NCBI GenBank assembly: GCA_031763025.1 | Contig: JASSKH010000004.1 | Coordinates: 1,984,001 to 2,048,000 of the forward strand | Direction: 5' to 3' | DNA length: 64,000 nt | Origin: Macrocystis pyrifera | Lineage: Eukaryota; Sar; Phaeophyceae; Laminariales; Laminariaceae | Part shown: in pieces, positions 34,346-45,129 of the stretch | Position numbering within the stretch: the stretch's first letter is position 1 | Layout of the letters: the number at the start of each line of letters is the position of its first letter | Notes under the pieces: generated by a model | What the model saw: only the letters and a program-made list of their open reading frames with translations | Told to the model about the DNA's origin: nothing | The model's database searches: none | Translations under genes and position numbers: made by a program

Positions 34346-36669
34346 GTTGGGAGGAATTAGAGCTGTATCGACAATTTTTTACACTACCCTGGAGAAAAAT
34401 GCAAACAACGTAGTTGGGTGGCTCTCGCAAAATATCCGGTGGGATTTCGGAAATAGCAGGAAAGATTCGCCGATTTCCGGGTTAAAAACACGCCTGTGAA
34501 GGTGTTGCAACCCTCACCTCCAGATATGAAATCAGTCTTCCAGTAGAAATGGCCTATGTCCCACATGCCAGCCTCCCGGGTAACTTATATGTTCCCAGTT
34601 TACAGCGATGATCTGTTCTTCTCGGGGATATTTTAGGGGACGGGGCAGCGCCAGCGACCTAGGGTCTCAAACGTGTGCTCTTTAATACTGTAGACACAAA
34701 CGACTATATCTCACGTACAGTACACCATGTTTGCCTATACGAACCGGACCCTCGAACAACCCTTTATAACAAACACGATAATATATACAATGTGTATTAA
34801 TGTCCTTTATAACAAACAATATTATATGCGATGTGTATATCTGTCGATGTACAAAATGCTATTTTGGCGCATATCGGCAAAATCTAGTTCTTCGGCCACC
34901 GGTGTTCTCCCGTGATCTCGGCTGCGGGGCACGCAGGGGTCCCGCTGGTACACTACATACAAGTTTCGGCTCTTGTTGAACTCCTTCGCGTGCGATTTGG
35001 GCATTCAAGTCCTCGGCGGGCAAGTTCTTTACGACGGGAAATCGCGAAAACAAAATACCTGCACTGCACGCGTATACCTTATTTATGCTCAGTAATACGA
35101 TGGCCAAGTGTGAAGGTACTACAGCAGTAGTAGAAGCACTCAACAAGTTTTGGATACGACATAACAAGGCGCTTCGCTCCACGGGCGGCTTCCACCAGCT
35201 TGGCTAGCTCAGGAAGACGGATGGAACAGCCAAAAAAAAGTGAATGATGATATATTTCCGGTATCATTGCGAAGTACCGTGGCCGCAAAAACAAAAAGTA
35301 ATGTTGGAGTCCTTGGAGTTCACAGACCAGTAGTGAACGGTTACCGAGGTAGTGCACATTACTCGTCGCAATTTTTCTGACTGGTGCCACGCGCTTTTGT
35401 AATATTGAATCCACTTTGCTTCCACTACAGAATAATCTGATGGAAGCTTGTTTCTACCCGGGGATAGGAGACATAACTTAGTTACGGCGCAATAATCTAA
35501 AACATAGCATGCACGCCGCAACGTACACCCCTGCTTTCGGCATTATCGTTCTTCGACACCATACTCGAGGCCGCTGTGTCCGGCGAAGCAAACATCTGAA
35601 TATGAGCCTTGCATGCACTTGCTTGGACTAACATGACAGATTCATGCACGTGCATGCAAGGCCAATATAACGTTATACATTGCAAGCGGTATACATATAT
35701 ATTTTATGGGCTTGCATCAAGGATTTACAGAGAAACATGATTCCAGGAGTATTGTTTGGTTCCGAGTCGTGACGGTACTCGACTACGATATAGATAGGCT
35801 GAAAAACGCGGGTGAAGGTACAGGGTCTAACTTCATTTGTGCGATTCTTGGATAGAAGCAAAAAAGGTGGTAAACGGGATCGTATTCCGTGGCTGTGGGC
35901 GACCGCTGCTGCTGCCTACAGGGGACCAGGGTGGCTGTTGGGCCCCACGCGGCTTCTCCGGAAGGCATATTTCATTTGGGCGCTTTGTGGATGGAAGCAT
36001 ATCCGACTCGGGCCAAGGTGCAGGATATGGAAAGGCCCAAAGGTTCGCACCACCCATGGAATTTTCTTCTATTGTTTTCCTCCTCTGTAAGTGGCTCATA
36101 TGTGCTACAGTTGTAGTAGTATTATATATGCGTGAGGAGTTGTGCCCGTTATCACCTGATTCGTGCCGCACGATCGTGCTCTCGGCAGGTCTCGCCTATA
36201 ACCCTCAATGGGTTATTTTTCAGACCTCAATATTGTTGGTATACCTCGATTATCACACATCATGTCTTTGCGTTACCAAAAACTGAGAACAGGGCACACC
36301 TGCACACGAAATACTGCTGTACAGGTGACAAAAAACACATTCAGACGGAAAGGGTCACAGATAAAGGAGTTTCAGCCCACTATTAACAAGACACGCACAA
36401 CACACAAGTCACCACAAAAAAAGAGAGGAACAACAGTTGACAATATTTTTCTAATTAGTACAAACGCACCTGGTACTATATTACTAGTATACCCCAAAGA
36501 CTCGTCGAAAAATTCCCGAACGTTCCGAACTCTTACGTAATCGAAGCAGCAGTGTGACCGTGGCCACCCTGAGAGCCCCGCGGGGTCTCACTTTCCAGGA
36601 TATTGACCCTTTAGGTACCGCAGTCCCGTTTTCGGGACAAATTACTTGGATTTAGAATGTTTCACACCC

Positions 36670-37175
36670 CGGACAGCTCATGAGCTAGCGCATCTAGCGT
36701 GTATAGCTCAAGCTTCGAAAACATGTGCAGATGAGCTACCGCCTATAGCTCAAGCCGGGGGAAACATGTGTAGCTCATGTAGCTCCTATAGCTCAGCCTG
36801 GGCAAAGGTGTGTAGATGAGCTATCATCTATAGCTCAAGCTTCGAAAACATGTGCAGATGAGCTACCACCTATAGCTCAAGCCAGGAGAAACATGTGTAG
36901 CTCATGTAGCTCCTATAGCTCATCTCGGAGGTAGATGAGCTAGCTCATGTAGCTCCTATAGCCCAGTCTAGGAAAATATGTGTAGATGAGCTATCCCCTA
37001 TAGCTCAAGCCTTCAAAACATGTGCAGATGAGCTACCACCTATAGCTCAAGCGGGAAAAACATGTGCAGATGAGCTAGCGGGAAAAACATGTGCAGATGA
37101 GCTATCGCCCATAGCTCACCCCCGGAGAACGTAGTCATAGCTCATGTACGCAGCTCATTGTAGCTCTTTCTCGGC
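36670..37175. repeat. AGCTCAT-type tandem array, left
   Basis: About ten irregular repeats, roughly 50 bp each, built from CATGTGCAGATGAGCTA, a CCTATAGCTCAAGC block and a variable CTTCGAAAA or GGGGAAA link. Some copies carry TAGCTCATGTAGCTCCTATA instead. It starts about 60 bp from the left inverted repeat and has the same orientation as the right array. Confidence 0.8.
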
Positions 37176-38650
37176 AACACATGCGTGTAAGATAAGTAGC
37201 TGAAAAAGCCCACCCGCAGGGACAAGTGCGAATGTATAGGAATAATATGGGTTGTACAGCTTACCATGCATATTCAATTTCAACGACGGTAGGAGCGGCA
37301 GTCAATGTCGATGTTACTATTGGCACTTTTCGCATACTCATACTACAGTAAACTCATATAAAGAATAACATGAACATGATTAGTATATGGCTACTGCTAA
37401 TGGTGCGCTGCAACGCCAGCGAAAAACCAATCCGCCAACCCATCCACCCACCACCCATTCATAAGGCTACATTGAATGGCAACATCATCTGAATCCCGGA
37501 CATACCGTTCCTTGAACACCACTTCCGTGGCTGGGACCTACCACAAGGTGCAAAGACGAGACAGAGAGGCAGACACGAAAAACTATTGATATCTACTACT
37601 AAAAGTACGTCGCCAAGAAAACACGCGAACAGATGAACTGCTGTGAGGGATATCACAAAACAAAACACAGCAGATCTGCCGCTGCCTCAGTTTATCCCTA
37701 AGTCATCTACGTGAAGCTTGAGCTTTCTTCGTGCTCGTCGAAGACGTCCTCGTCAGACCGGGTAGCTGTTTTGCCGGGTACAGTATACGCCGCCTAAACC
37801 CGCTTGGTGGTGGTATGTCACGAATGTGTGTCTCCTTGGCCTCCTGTTGGTAAGGGCAGCGTGAGAAGGTGCACAGGACTTGTAAGCGCTAAACAAGCGA
37901 GGCATCTCGAACACACATCATGCATGGTACTGCTGTATTATTCGAAAAATACGTAAAGGTCAGCTGCGAAAGCATAATACATCAGCCGCCGACAAGAAAC
38001 AACAAACTGCTGTACGGTCATCGTTGCTGCTGTGTCCGTGCGAGTACGGTTAATAAACACTAAACACCTGGACGAAAAATGAAACCCCACACAGCTACGA
38101 GTACAGCTCGCTTCATAGATACATGTACATCCACCTTGCGACTGCAGTAGTACAGTCCCCTACCCTTCAACTACTCCGGAGAAGCACACAGATTGGATGG
38201 TGTAGCTCGAACAGCAGCATCATGGTCTAGGCGGGCAAAATCACACGACCTCCGAAACACGCACCTTGCTTTCGGCCTGGGTTTAACGTTGTCCTCATCC
38301 ACATCGATGGCGTTGTTGGTGGGGTCCACATCCATCGATGTGCCCGGCGCCAGCCTGGTCTACGGTCGACGCTCCGCTACAGCTGCTACCCCGGGTCGTG
38401 GGCACACTGGGGGTGTTGCTGCGTTGTGTCGTTGTTGTGTTTTGTGCAAGCCCCTCTTGTGGTGTGCGTGGTTACAGCTGACAGCCGCTGTGTAGCTGTT
38501 GTGGTCGAAAAGCGAAAAATTCAAATTCTGCCGGGTGTCGACCAGATCCGATCTACTGCAATATAATACCAAATGCTGTACCTGGTACGTACAACAAATA
38601 TATGGTTGTTTGTGTTGATGTCGTTCTATTTTGCGTGCTTGTACTGGTCA
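37176..38650. other. Interior of the piggyBac-like element
   Basis: Mixed sequence between the two arrays. Open frames such as 38,193-38,495 (plus) and 37,459-37,668 (minus) show no recognisable domain. No DDD transposase motif was seen. It may be filler captured by the element. Confidence 0.4.
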
Positions 38651-38654
38651 CAGT

Positions 38655-39125
38655 ACAGTCCATGAGCTAACTCATCTATCTCCTATAGCTCAAGCCTTGA
38701 AAACATGTGCAGATGAGCTATCGCCTATAGCTCAAGCTTTGAAAACATGCGTAGATGAGCTACCGTCTATAGCTCAAGCTTCGAAAACATGTGCAGATGA
38801 GCTATCGCCTATAGCTCAAGCTTTGAAAAAACATGCAGATGAGCTACCGCCTATAGCTCAAGCCAGGGGAAACATGTGTAGCTCATGTAGCTCCTATAGC
38901 TCATCTCGGAGGTAGATGAGCTAGCTCACGTAGCTCCTGTAGCTCACTCTGGACATAGATGTGCAGATGAGCTATCCTCTCTAGCTCAAGCTTTGAAATC
39001 GTGTGCAGATGAGCTACCCTCCTATAGCTCAAGCCAGGAAAACATGCGCAGCTCATGTAGCTCACGTAGCTCACCGGTGAGCTAGCTCCTTCAAGAGCTA
39101 GCTCGAGCTACCGTGAGCTGATCTG
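38655..39125. repeat. AGCTCAT-type tandem array, right
   Basis: Second array of the same repeat and orientation as the left one, ending in GAGCTAGCTC-rich palindromic sequence just inside the right inverted repeat. Part of it (38,631-38,915) stays open as a periodic peptide with ADELSPIAQALKTC repeats. This follows from the repeat unit and is not evidence of a gene. Confidence 0.8.
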
Positions 39126-39389
39126 TCCGAGGTGTGGAATGTTTTGTCCCCAAATCGGGACTACGGTACTAAATGGGTTAAAACAGCGATTCCTATAAGT
39201 GGCGGTCGGAGTGATACATGTGTGCAAAAAGGGTACACGGTATAGACTAATAGCCCATGTCATATGCCTGGTATTATATACCATGTACTTTATTCAGCAG
39301 AAGTACTACTGACTTTACTGTACTGGTAGGTATAGGTTACCCAGCTACTATAGTGCTCGTACGACTCGTACCGTATACCCGTGTGCAAT

Positions 39390-39880
39390 ATTCATGTTCA
39401 TGACCCAATTCTCCAGAGCGTTAGTGGTCTACCGCAAGGCCGGAAAACGAACTGACGGGCAGTTGGATACGTATTCTTGTACCAGATGCTATTGTACTGG
39501 ACATAGAGCCCGATTGATTTCAGAGGGGCTACGTTACTGCTGTGGATCGGAGATAATTGTCTATTGTTGGGTATGCACCGGTTTAGTGGAAGAAGCCCGT
39601 TCGTCTATTTGAACAAAAAAGTAGGGCTGCTTGGGTAGGAGTAAAGTCGCCCGAGCGAACATCAGGCAGGCCCGGTCACCCCTCAGAACCGCCGAGATCA
39701 ACATCATAGCTATCTGCATTTGCACGACGTTATGAATCAACCGCAAGCCAACCACATGCTCTCGACTGAAATAGCAATAGTGTAACAGAGCTTTGTAACA
39801 AAGAAAATATACACTTTTGGCGATGGAGCATCTACACCAACCTCAACCACTACCTCCGGGGAGAAACCCCTTCGAACGTG
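39390..39880 (+). repeat. Unit 2 partner of 18,790-19,260
   Basis: Carries the second version of the conserved peptide (RTDGQL, then TRCYCTGHRAR). It continues with a block ending near CGAGATCAACATCATAGC and GGGGAGAAACCCCTTCG, as in unit 1. Confidence 0.5.
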
Positions 39881-40105
39881 TAGTTACATCACAGTCTCAA
39901 TGAATATTATTTACAGAAACACATCAAACACGTGATTTTGCTGACAAGAATTTATCAAGCACCCTACTAGGACGGCATAGCGGTCCCGCTGAGGGTCGAA
40001 CTCCCGTACAACTAAAGTGTTCATGTGCCCCATTTAAGCACTTTTTACCGTTCCCATAGTGTAGGTCCTTGTATGCTAAATAATGGTGATGCTGTGCTCT
40101 TACTA

Positions 40106-40210
40106 TTACGGGGGTCCATAGTTAACGGGACCAAATTTTGTTAGTAAAAAAAGGTAAATATATAGGTTTTTATGTATACCATAGGTCCTATTAACTATGT
40201 ACCCCCGTAA
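40106..40210. mobile_element. 105-bp TA-flanked MITE, copy 2
   Basis: Starts TTACGGGGGTCCATAGTTAA and ends with its complement, nearly palindromic over its whole length, flanked by TA on both sides. The unit 1 counterpart (about 20,312) lacks it. Confidence 0.8.
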
Positions 40211-40214
40211 TAAC

Positions 40215-40690
40215 ATTCTCTACTGTAAAGCAGCACAAGGCGAGGGGTTCGACCCGGAGATAGCAGACTATAGTCGATGATTCGAAGTGAACTTATACGT
40301 ACATGGTCTAGTGCGCAAGGCCTGTGCGGGAATGCTTTATCGTCTTGGAGTATAGATAGGTCCTTCTGAGCAGAACAATAATGGTGGTCCATGATGTGCC
40401 CCAATTTTAATAGATTCTCGTACTCAGATTTCATGGTGAGGGGTTGACTGCGGAGGTTTGGGACAAGGTTAGTAAGGTAGTTCGAGTTGACGATGCACGC
40501 AGTACACTGGGTAAGGCGGTGACCAGGAACAAGTTGTTTGCATGTTCGATCCTCAGCGACAACGCATTGTCGTCCTTGAAGCATGGGTCGTTGCGAGTCA
40601 AACAATAGTTTCAATGATGTGTTCCTAGTGCTGCAGATTGTATCTAGTAGTTCATAGCAAGGGACTTGGCCCGGAGAGAGCTGATGAGAT
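40215..40690 (+). repeat. SINE-like repeats, unit 2 copy
   Basis: Counterpart of 20,327-20,870. The clearest copy has an ACTGGGTAAGGCGGTGA box A-like motif and ATGTTCGATCCTCAGCGAC box B-like motif near 40,510-40,560. Decayed relative to unit 1. Confidence 0.4.
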
Positions 40691-41540
40691 TATTAGATGT
40701 TTCGACCTCAAAGGTATATATATACGAGGAAGCGGCGCGAGTGCGTTGTGGGTGGTGTCCAAGGGAATGGGGGGAGGGGGGGGGGCAACAGGAGCAGTGG
40801 CAGAAAACCCGACCAAGGGAATGCGGAGAGGGGGGGGGGGCAGGAATAGAAGGGAAACTGCAGTGGACGAAAGTAGGGGGGAGATGGCCGACAGGGTAGC
40901 AAGGCACCGGGCAGACCAGGAAGTAGAACATGTCTGTACTATCCGTGTCACCAACTGGTGCAGCTGTTCTGAACGTGGTCTTCCTTGTCTTCCTTTTGTT
41001 TTTTTTAATTCTTGCGCTGATCCTGTGTGCTTTCCATTTATTTTTTTTGTCTTCCTTTCTTCTATTGAAAAGCCTTACTGACGGAGTCGTGTGGCGTGGG
41101 TGGATATCGAGCCTGCGTTGCTAGTTTCGTTTTGTCTGTCGACGAGGGGCCGGGCATAGTTGACGATTGCAGGACGGAGGCGGCAGACAGGGTAGCAAGG
41201 TGCCAGGCGGACTATTATAGCAGAGAGAACCTGGCTACGTATGCTATTTGTACCACAAACTGCTGCCGCCGACCGGAGAATGCTTTGTTCTTTGGTTGGC
41301 CTGTTATTTTCTCTTGGTGCCTAATCTTTTACGCTGATTACGACGAGTAGCGGTGTTTTTTTTTTTTTTCCCTTTTTTTCCAGCTCGTTCGTTTCAAGTG
41401 TCTGACACATCCCTGCGGGGGGGGTACGACAGTTTGTTTCTTTCATATTTTTTTTCTTGTTTCTTTTTCTCTTTCGATTTCTCTTCTTTGTTTTTGTATT
41501 TTGTATTTTTTTTGTTTCGTTTCTCTATTGCATGCAATGT

Positions 41541-41717
41541 GTATGTCGTGCTTGTCGTATCCAGAATGATGACATGGCATTGCATTGCCCGCTGTGCTTA
41601 CTGCATACGTGGCAACGTAGTGTCTCTGTGGCGTGGCCTTGTGACCACAGAACTTGTATATGTTCTAGGATTGAAGAATCGGCACGGACACTGGTTGTGC
41701 TGGATGCCAACAGGTAG
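41541..41717 (+). pseudogene. Cys-rich zinc-binding-like fragment
   Basis: The frame reads CMQCVCRACRIQNDDMALHC, then PLCLLHTWQ and PCDHRTCIC. The spacing C-x2-C-x-C-x2-C followed by HCPLC suggests a small zinc-binding module. It runs straight into dispersed repeat D (SRIEESARTLVVLD). The upstream part of the frame is T-tract translation and carries no meaning. No complete gene is visible. Confidence 0.3.
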
Positions 41718-41735
41718 AAAGAACGAGTTAATGCG
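41635..41735 (+). repeat. Dispersed repeat D, copy 2
   Basis: The only plus-strand copy, TGTGACCACAGAACTTGTAT to CAACAGGTAGAAAGAACG. Here it is continuous with the Cys-rich fragment upstream, which the other three copies lack. Confidence 0.6.
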
Positions 41736-41999
41736 TAGAATACACACAGACAGCCCATTCTATCAGATAACGACCAAACAGGTGGTATCGTCGAAATCAT
41801 TGGCATCAATAACGGTTTAAGTTTATTCTGATTTCTTTAAAACAAAAATCAGTTGACAGACAACTTTTTATGTACGATTTCAACAATGTGCGTGTATTTG
41901 TCCTGTGTGCCATGTTCTTGATTTTTTCAACTGGCTTCAAAGTATCCCTCGAAAAATATTGTTTATGATCTGTATTACTAAAGTGGGCTATTTCGACTA

Positions 42000-42103
42000 T
42001 TACGGGGGTCCATAGTTAACAGGACCTATGGTATACATAAAAACCTATATATTTACCTATTTTTACTAACAAATTTGGTCCCGTTAACTATGGACCCCCG
42101 TAA
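42000..42103. mobile_element. 105-bp TA-flanked MITE, copy 3
   Basis: Near-complete palindrome from TTACGGGGGTCCATAGTTAA to its complement, with TA on both sides. In unit 1 the site is empty: GTGGGCTATTTCGA runs directly on near 21,405-21,425. Confidence 0.85.
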
Positions 42104-42350
42104 TAGTTATCGCAACGATTTTGAGTAAGATGAGGATACTAACAACAACACGCTCCGAATCTCGGGAAAATAGTGCCACCGAGGCTAGACGTCGGGCCGA
42201 AAATAGTCTACGATACGCGAGAATAAATATGAATAGTCTATACCAGGTACACCCCTTGAAACAGCAGTACATGCGACACAAAAACACGTACGCACCTGGT
42301 ACATATTTTGCCGAGACCTCTCGAACCTTCGGATCGGCCGTAAATACAAA

Positions 42351-42590
42351 ATGGCTGGCACGGAAGTCGTCCTTTCGTCAGTGCCTTCGCCTGCACAAAG
42401 TACACCCCTATCTTCCTGCGTTTAACTCTTCGGCTTCTTGGAAGCTTCTCTGATACCGTTTGGCACGTCGTTTCGAAAGTCGACGAGTGCGTTTTGGTGG
42501 TCAACACACCACGCCCCTACTCTCTCACTTCCGTCTTCTGCCCTGCTCCCCCTGGCCAGCTTCTCCTTAGTTTTCATCCCAGGCAAGCCG
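42351..42590 (+). pseudogene. Decayed conserved exon upstream of gene 3
   Basis: Unit 2 copy of 21,651-21,889. It starts MAGTEVVLSSVPSPAQ, meets a stop, and continues FLEASLIPFGTSF. The splice donor position reads CCCAGGCAAG in place of CCCAGGTAAG. It lies about 0.9 kb before gene 3. Confidence 0.4.
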
Positions 42591-43129
42591 ACAGGAAACG
42601 TTGAGGGATGTGCACTGTTGTTGTTAAAGAGACCCAACATTGCACTCGCGGTGTATATCCGGTACCACACACCAGTCATTTTTATCGTAACACTCTGCCA
42701 CTAGTTGTGTGTATACCTTCCAAGTCGTTCTCCTGAGAAGGAGCGCCATTATTCTCCAAGCTCCATCGAAGAGACCTACACGAAGAGGGTAATACCTTGA
42801 GGATAGAGTTGTCTAAGCAATAGAGTCTCCCTGTTTCTGTAGAATAACAATGGTTCCACTATAGTACCCACAAAGTAGAGAAGATGACCGTGGCAGAGCC
42901 AGGTCTCGTGTGTTTCTTGCTGCGTTTGTTTCAGGTGTCGCACGGTAGCTTCGGACAAACAGATGCATGGCATTTGTTCGGTTGTGGTTCAAGATCAGGG
43001 ATGACCTGGGTTTTCGAGAAGGTAGCCCGTCACGAAATAGCCCAAGACAAATCGGTGCACAGGTAGCGTATAGGCCAGACGCACGTCGGTCATTAGGTAG
43101 TCATTTGTACCTGCATGCGTTTTATGTGT

Positions 43130-43235
43130 ATGTTCGTCACAACAAATCGTTCCTTCTACCCGTCGATATCCTGCACACACAACCAGTGTCCGTGCCGATT
43201 CTTCAATCCTAGAGAGGTGCAAGTTCTGCGGTCAC
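43130..43235 (-). repeat. Dispersed repeat D, copy 3
   Basis: On minus it reads HLSRIEESARTLVV, ending in a GTCGA(C/T)GGGTAGAAGGAACG-type sequence. Located just upstream of gene 3 exon 1. Confidence 0.55.
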
Positions 43236-43789
43236 GAAACTACCCCACGGAGATATTTCGTTGTGTGTATACGAATATATGTACTGGTGGTACGCATATC
43301 ACCAGTGCTCGCATTGGATTTGTGACTGTGTCAACAAAACCCAACTATGGACACGTAGTCAACTCCGCTCAAAACATGCAGAACCGAACATGGTTTCCTT
43401 CCGAAATGAACAGGGACCGCGCCTGGACGAGCCAAGGGACTGCTGTGCATCACGATGGCGATGTTTAAGATTTATTTAGTGTGTGCACTGAGCGCACTTG
43501 CCGTGGCCGTTGTGAGGGGTCAAGGATCCTGCGTGCAGGTCAACATGACGGAGCTCTCGTCGTGTCCCTGTGCCGATGCTACCCTGACATTCACTCTGGA
43601 AGGACAGACGTCGATAGCGGCAAATACGGTGAGTGACAGAACGAAGGCTCAGGCTTGAATGGTAGTTCTTACCGTCGAAGTGCACTTATCCCTCAAAAGA
43701 TAGATTCTTGTTCAACCGAAATCACTTGTGTTCGGAAGTTCTAAAGGAACACACCAACCTGACCTGTGATATCCATCAAGGTTGTGTTC

Positions 43790-44110
43790 TGTAGGATACG
43801 TACAGAACCATGTCCAGGGTATTTTTTCAGTTTTTACTTGTACCGGGAACTTCTGCTTGATTTGTACGGCATTCATACCCGGACCCTGAACTTACATTGG
43901 TGCTACACGCTCCAGCCACAATACCTCGGGTACTGGTACAATACTTATATACCTGCCTGGCACTTGTGTGAGTCTTATAAGACTTCCATACCAGTAACCG
44001 GAACTTCTGTGAGTTATATACGTCATCCATACCCGTACGCGGAGGTTCAGTAACATATGTACCCGTGGTACGGGTATGCGTTTGTCACAATAGCCGGGTG
44101 TCCGGTACGT
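43790..44110. repeat. Degenerate CCCGTACCCGG-type minisatellite
   Basis: Intron 1 of gene 3, unit 2 counterpart of 22,980-23,340. It is built from TGTGAGTTATATACGTCATC-like and CCATACCCGTACGCGGAGGT-like pieces. Confidence 0.55.
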
Positions 44111-44393
44111 AATTCGGAGGTAACCCCGGGAGTGCCCAGGTTCGTTCGCATTATGACGTCAAGTCTCGTCAGTCACACAAACCGAAAACGAAAAAAAACA
44201 AAAATCTAACTACTCCGAAGTACACACGACCCCCGCCCCCCCCCCCACCGCCTTCGCTCACAAGCAATCTGCCGAAGAACCTGGCGTACTGCATTTTGTT
44301 TCCCGGATGCTACCAGGAAGTATCATTTGTGGGACTCAACAACGTGTGCCGTTTTCGTGTACGTGTGAATATCATTATTGTTATTGATATTTA

Positions 44394-44498
44394 TCACGGG
44401 GGTCCATAGTTAATAGGACCTATGATATTCGTAAAAACCTATGTATTTTCCTTTTTTCACCAACAATATTTGGTCATATTTACTATGGGCCTCCGTAA
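44394..44498. mobile_element. 105-bp TA-flanked MITE, copy 4
   Basis: Starts TCACGGGGGTCCATAGTTAA and ends CTCCGTAA, flanked by TA. Lies in intron 1 of gene 3. The matching place in gene 2 intron 1 (about 23,600) is empty. Confidence 0.8.
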
Positions 44499-45129
44499 TA
44501 GTACGTGTGCTTGTGTCCGAGTTGTTTGAAGTATACTGCACCCTTTCTTTGCAAAATTTTGTTTGCGCAAAAACAAATGAAATTTCTGTAGTTTGAAACA
44601 TGAAGTAAAACTTTCGGTTGCTCCATCGTACCGTAAATTTGATCTAGTACTACTTAAAATAGATATGACCGGCCTTTGTTTTGTTTTTTAACGCCCCGGA
44701 GAGCGAAAGGAAGCCCCTGTTTATACTTCTGTTTCGAGGTTTCGAGTACCGGTTCGAACCCGGTTCGCTTCTTCCGCCTTAGCCGGGCCTGTATCTGACC
44801 GGCATCAGTTTGTGGTTTACTCCGAGGATGTAGGAACCTGAGTCGAAAGTAGATATATATATTTATGTGTGACTGGATGTGACCGACTTTGTTTTGATGC
44901 TTTCCTAGACTGCTTCGCTCCTGGGGTTAAAGGGATTTTCTTGCTTGCAAAATTCCAGGTAGATATTACGAGTTTTAGTACGCAGTACTATAATGCAATG
45001 TTTAGTTCTTGTACAACGTGAATCCCATCCATCGAGTGGTAGACCTGGGATTGTGGAAGTCGTTCTCTCGGAAGTTGAAACGATTCTTATCGTGGAGACC
45101 GTGCGAGGCAGCAACAATGGTGGTCCCCT

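Larger units (their letters stand above)
15096..34600 (+). repeat. Unit 1 of a large direct segmental duplication
   Basis: Long collinear similarity to 34.6-58.3 kb and, for its left part (about 15.1-16.3 kb), to unit 3 at 58.85-60.1 kb. Anchors include GCAACTCGCACGCAGCTTAG (15,388 and 59,112) and a TACGATGGTCAAGTGT motif (16,030 and 59,788). The exon blocks of genes 2 and 3 and the region after gene 2 (31.4-34.5 kb against 56.8-58.3 kb) also match. Divergence looks substantial throughout introns and flanks, so the duplication is not recent. Confidence 0.7.
36607..39177. mobile_element. piggyBac-like non-autonomous element
   Basis: The left end CCCTTTAGGTACCGCAGTCC is mirrored at the right end by the complement of CCCATTTAGTACCGTAGTCC. 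Each inverted repeat is about 34 bp and contains its own small palindrome (GTCCCG...CGGGAC). The flanks are TTGA on the left and TTAA on the right. Ends starting CCC with a TTAA-type target are the hallmark of piggyBac-like elements. Unit 1 is continuous here (about 17,853, TTGA). There is no transposase, and the interior is dominated by two AGCTCAT-type arrays. Confidence 0.7.
40727..41760 (+). other. Unit 2-specific segment with internal duplication
   Basis: Sequence between GATGTTTCGACCTCAAAGG and TCTATCAGATAACGACC is absent from unit 1, which has different filler at 20,880-21,190. It contains G-rich runs near 40,775 and 40,832, and an internal repeat with period about 300 bp: GCCGACAGGGTAGCAAGGCA at 40,885 and GCAGACAGGGTAGCAAGGTG at 41,183. 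Long T-rich tracts follow near 41,357-41,520. Confidence 0.5.

Noticed and set aside
38631..38915. Periodic ADELSPIAQALKTC protein
   Set aside because: The peptide period follows directly from the DNA tandem repeat in the piggyBac-like element; no start context, splice sites or homologous gene.
36670..39125. CRISPR-like array
   Set aside because: Repeat units are irregular and the links are themselves repeated, the context is eukaryotic, and the arrays sit between transposon-type inverted repeats.
40640..41124. Basic and Gly-rich frames around 40.7-41.1 kb
   Set aside because: Produced by G-rich and T-rich low-complexity tracts; no conserved residues across the local internal duplication apart from a short stretch.
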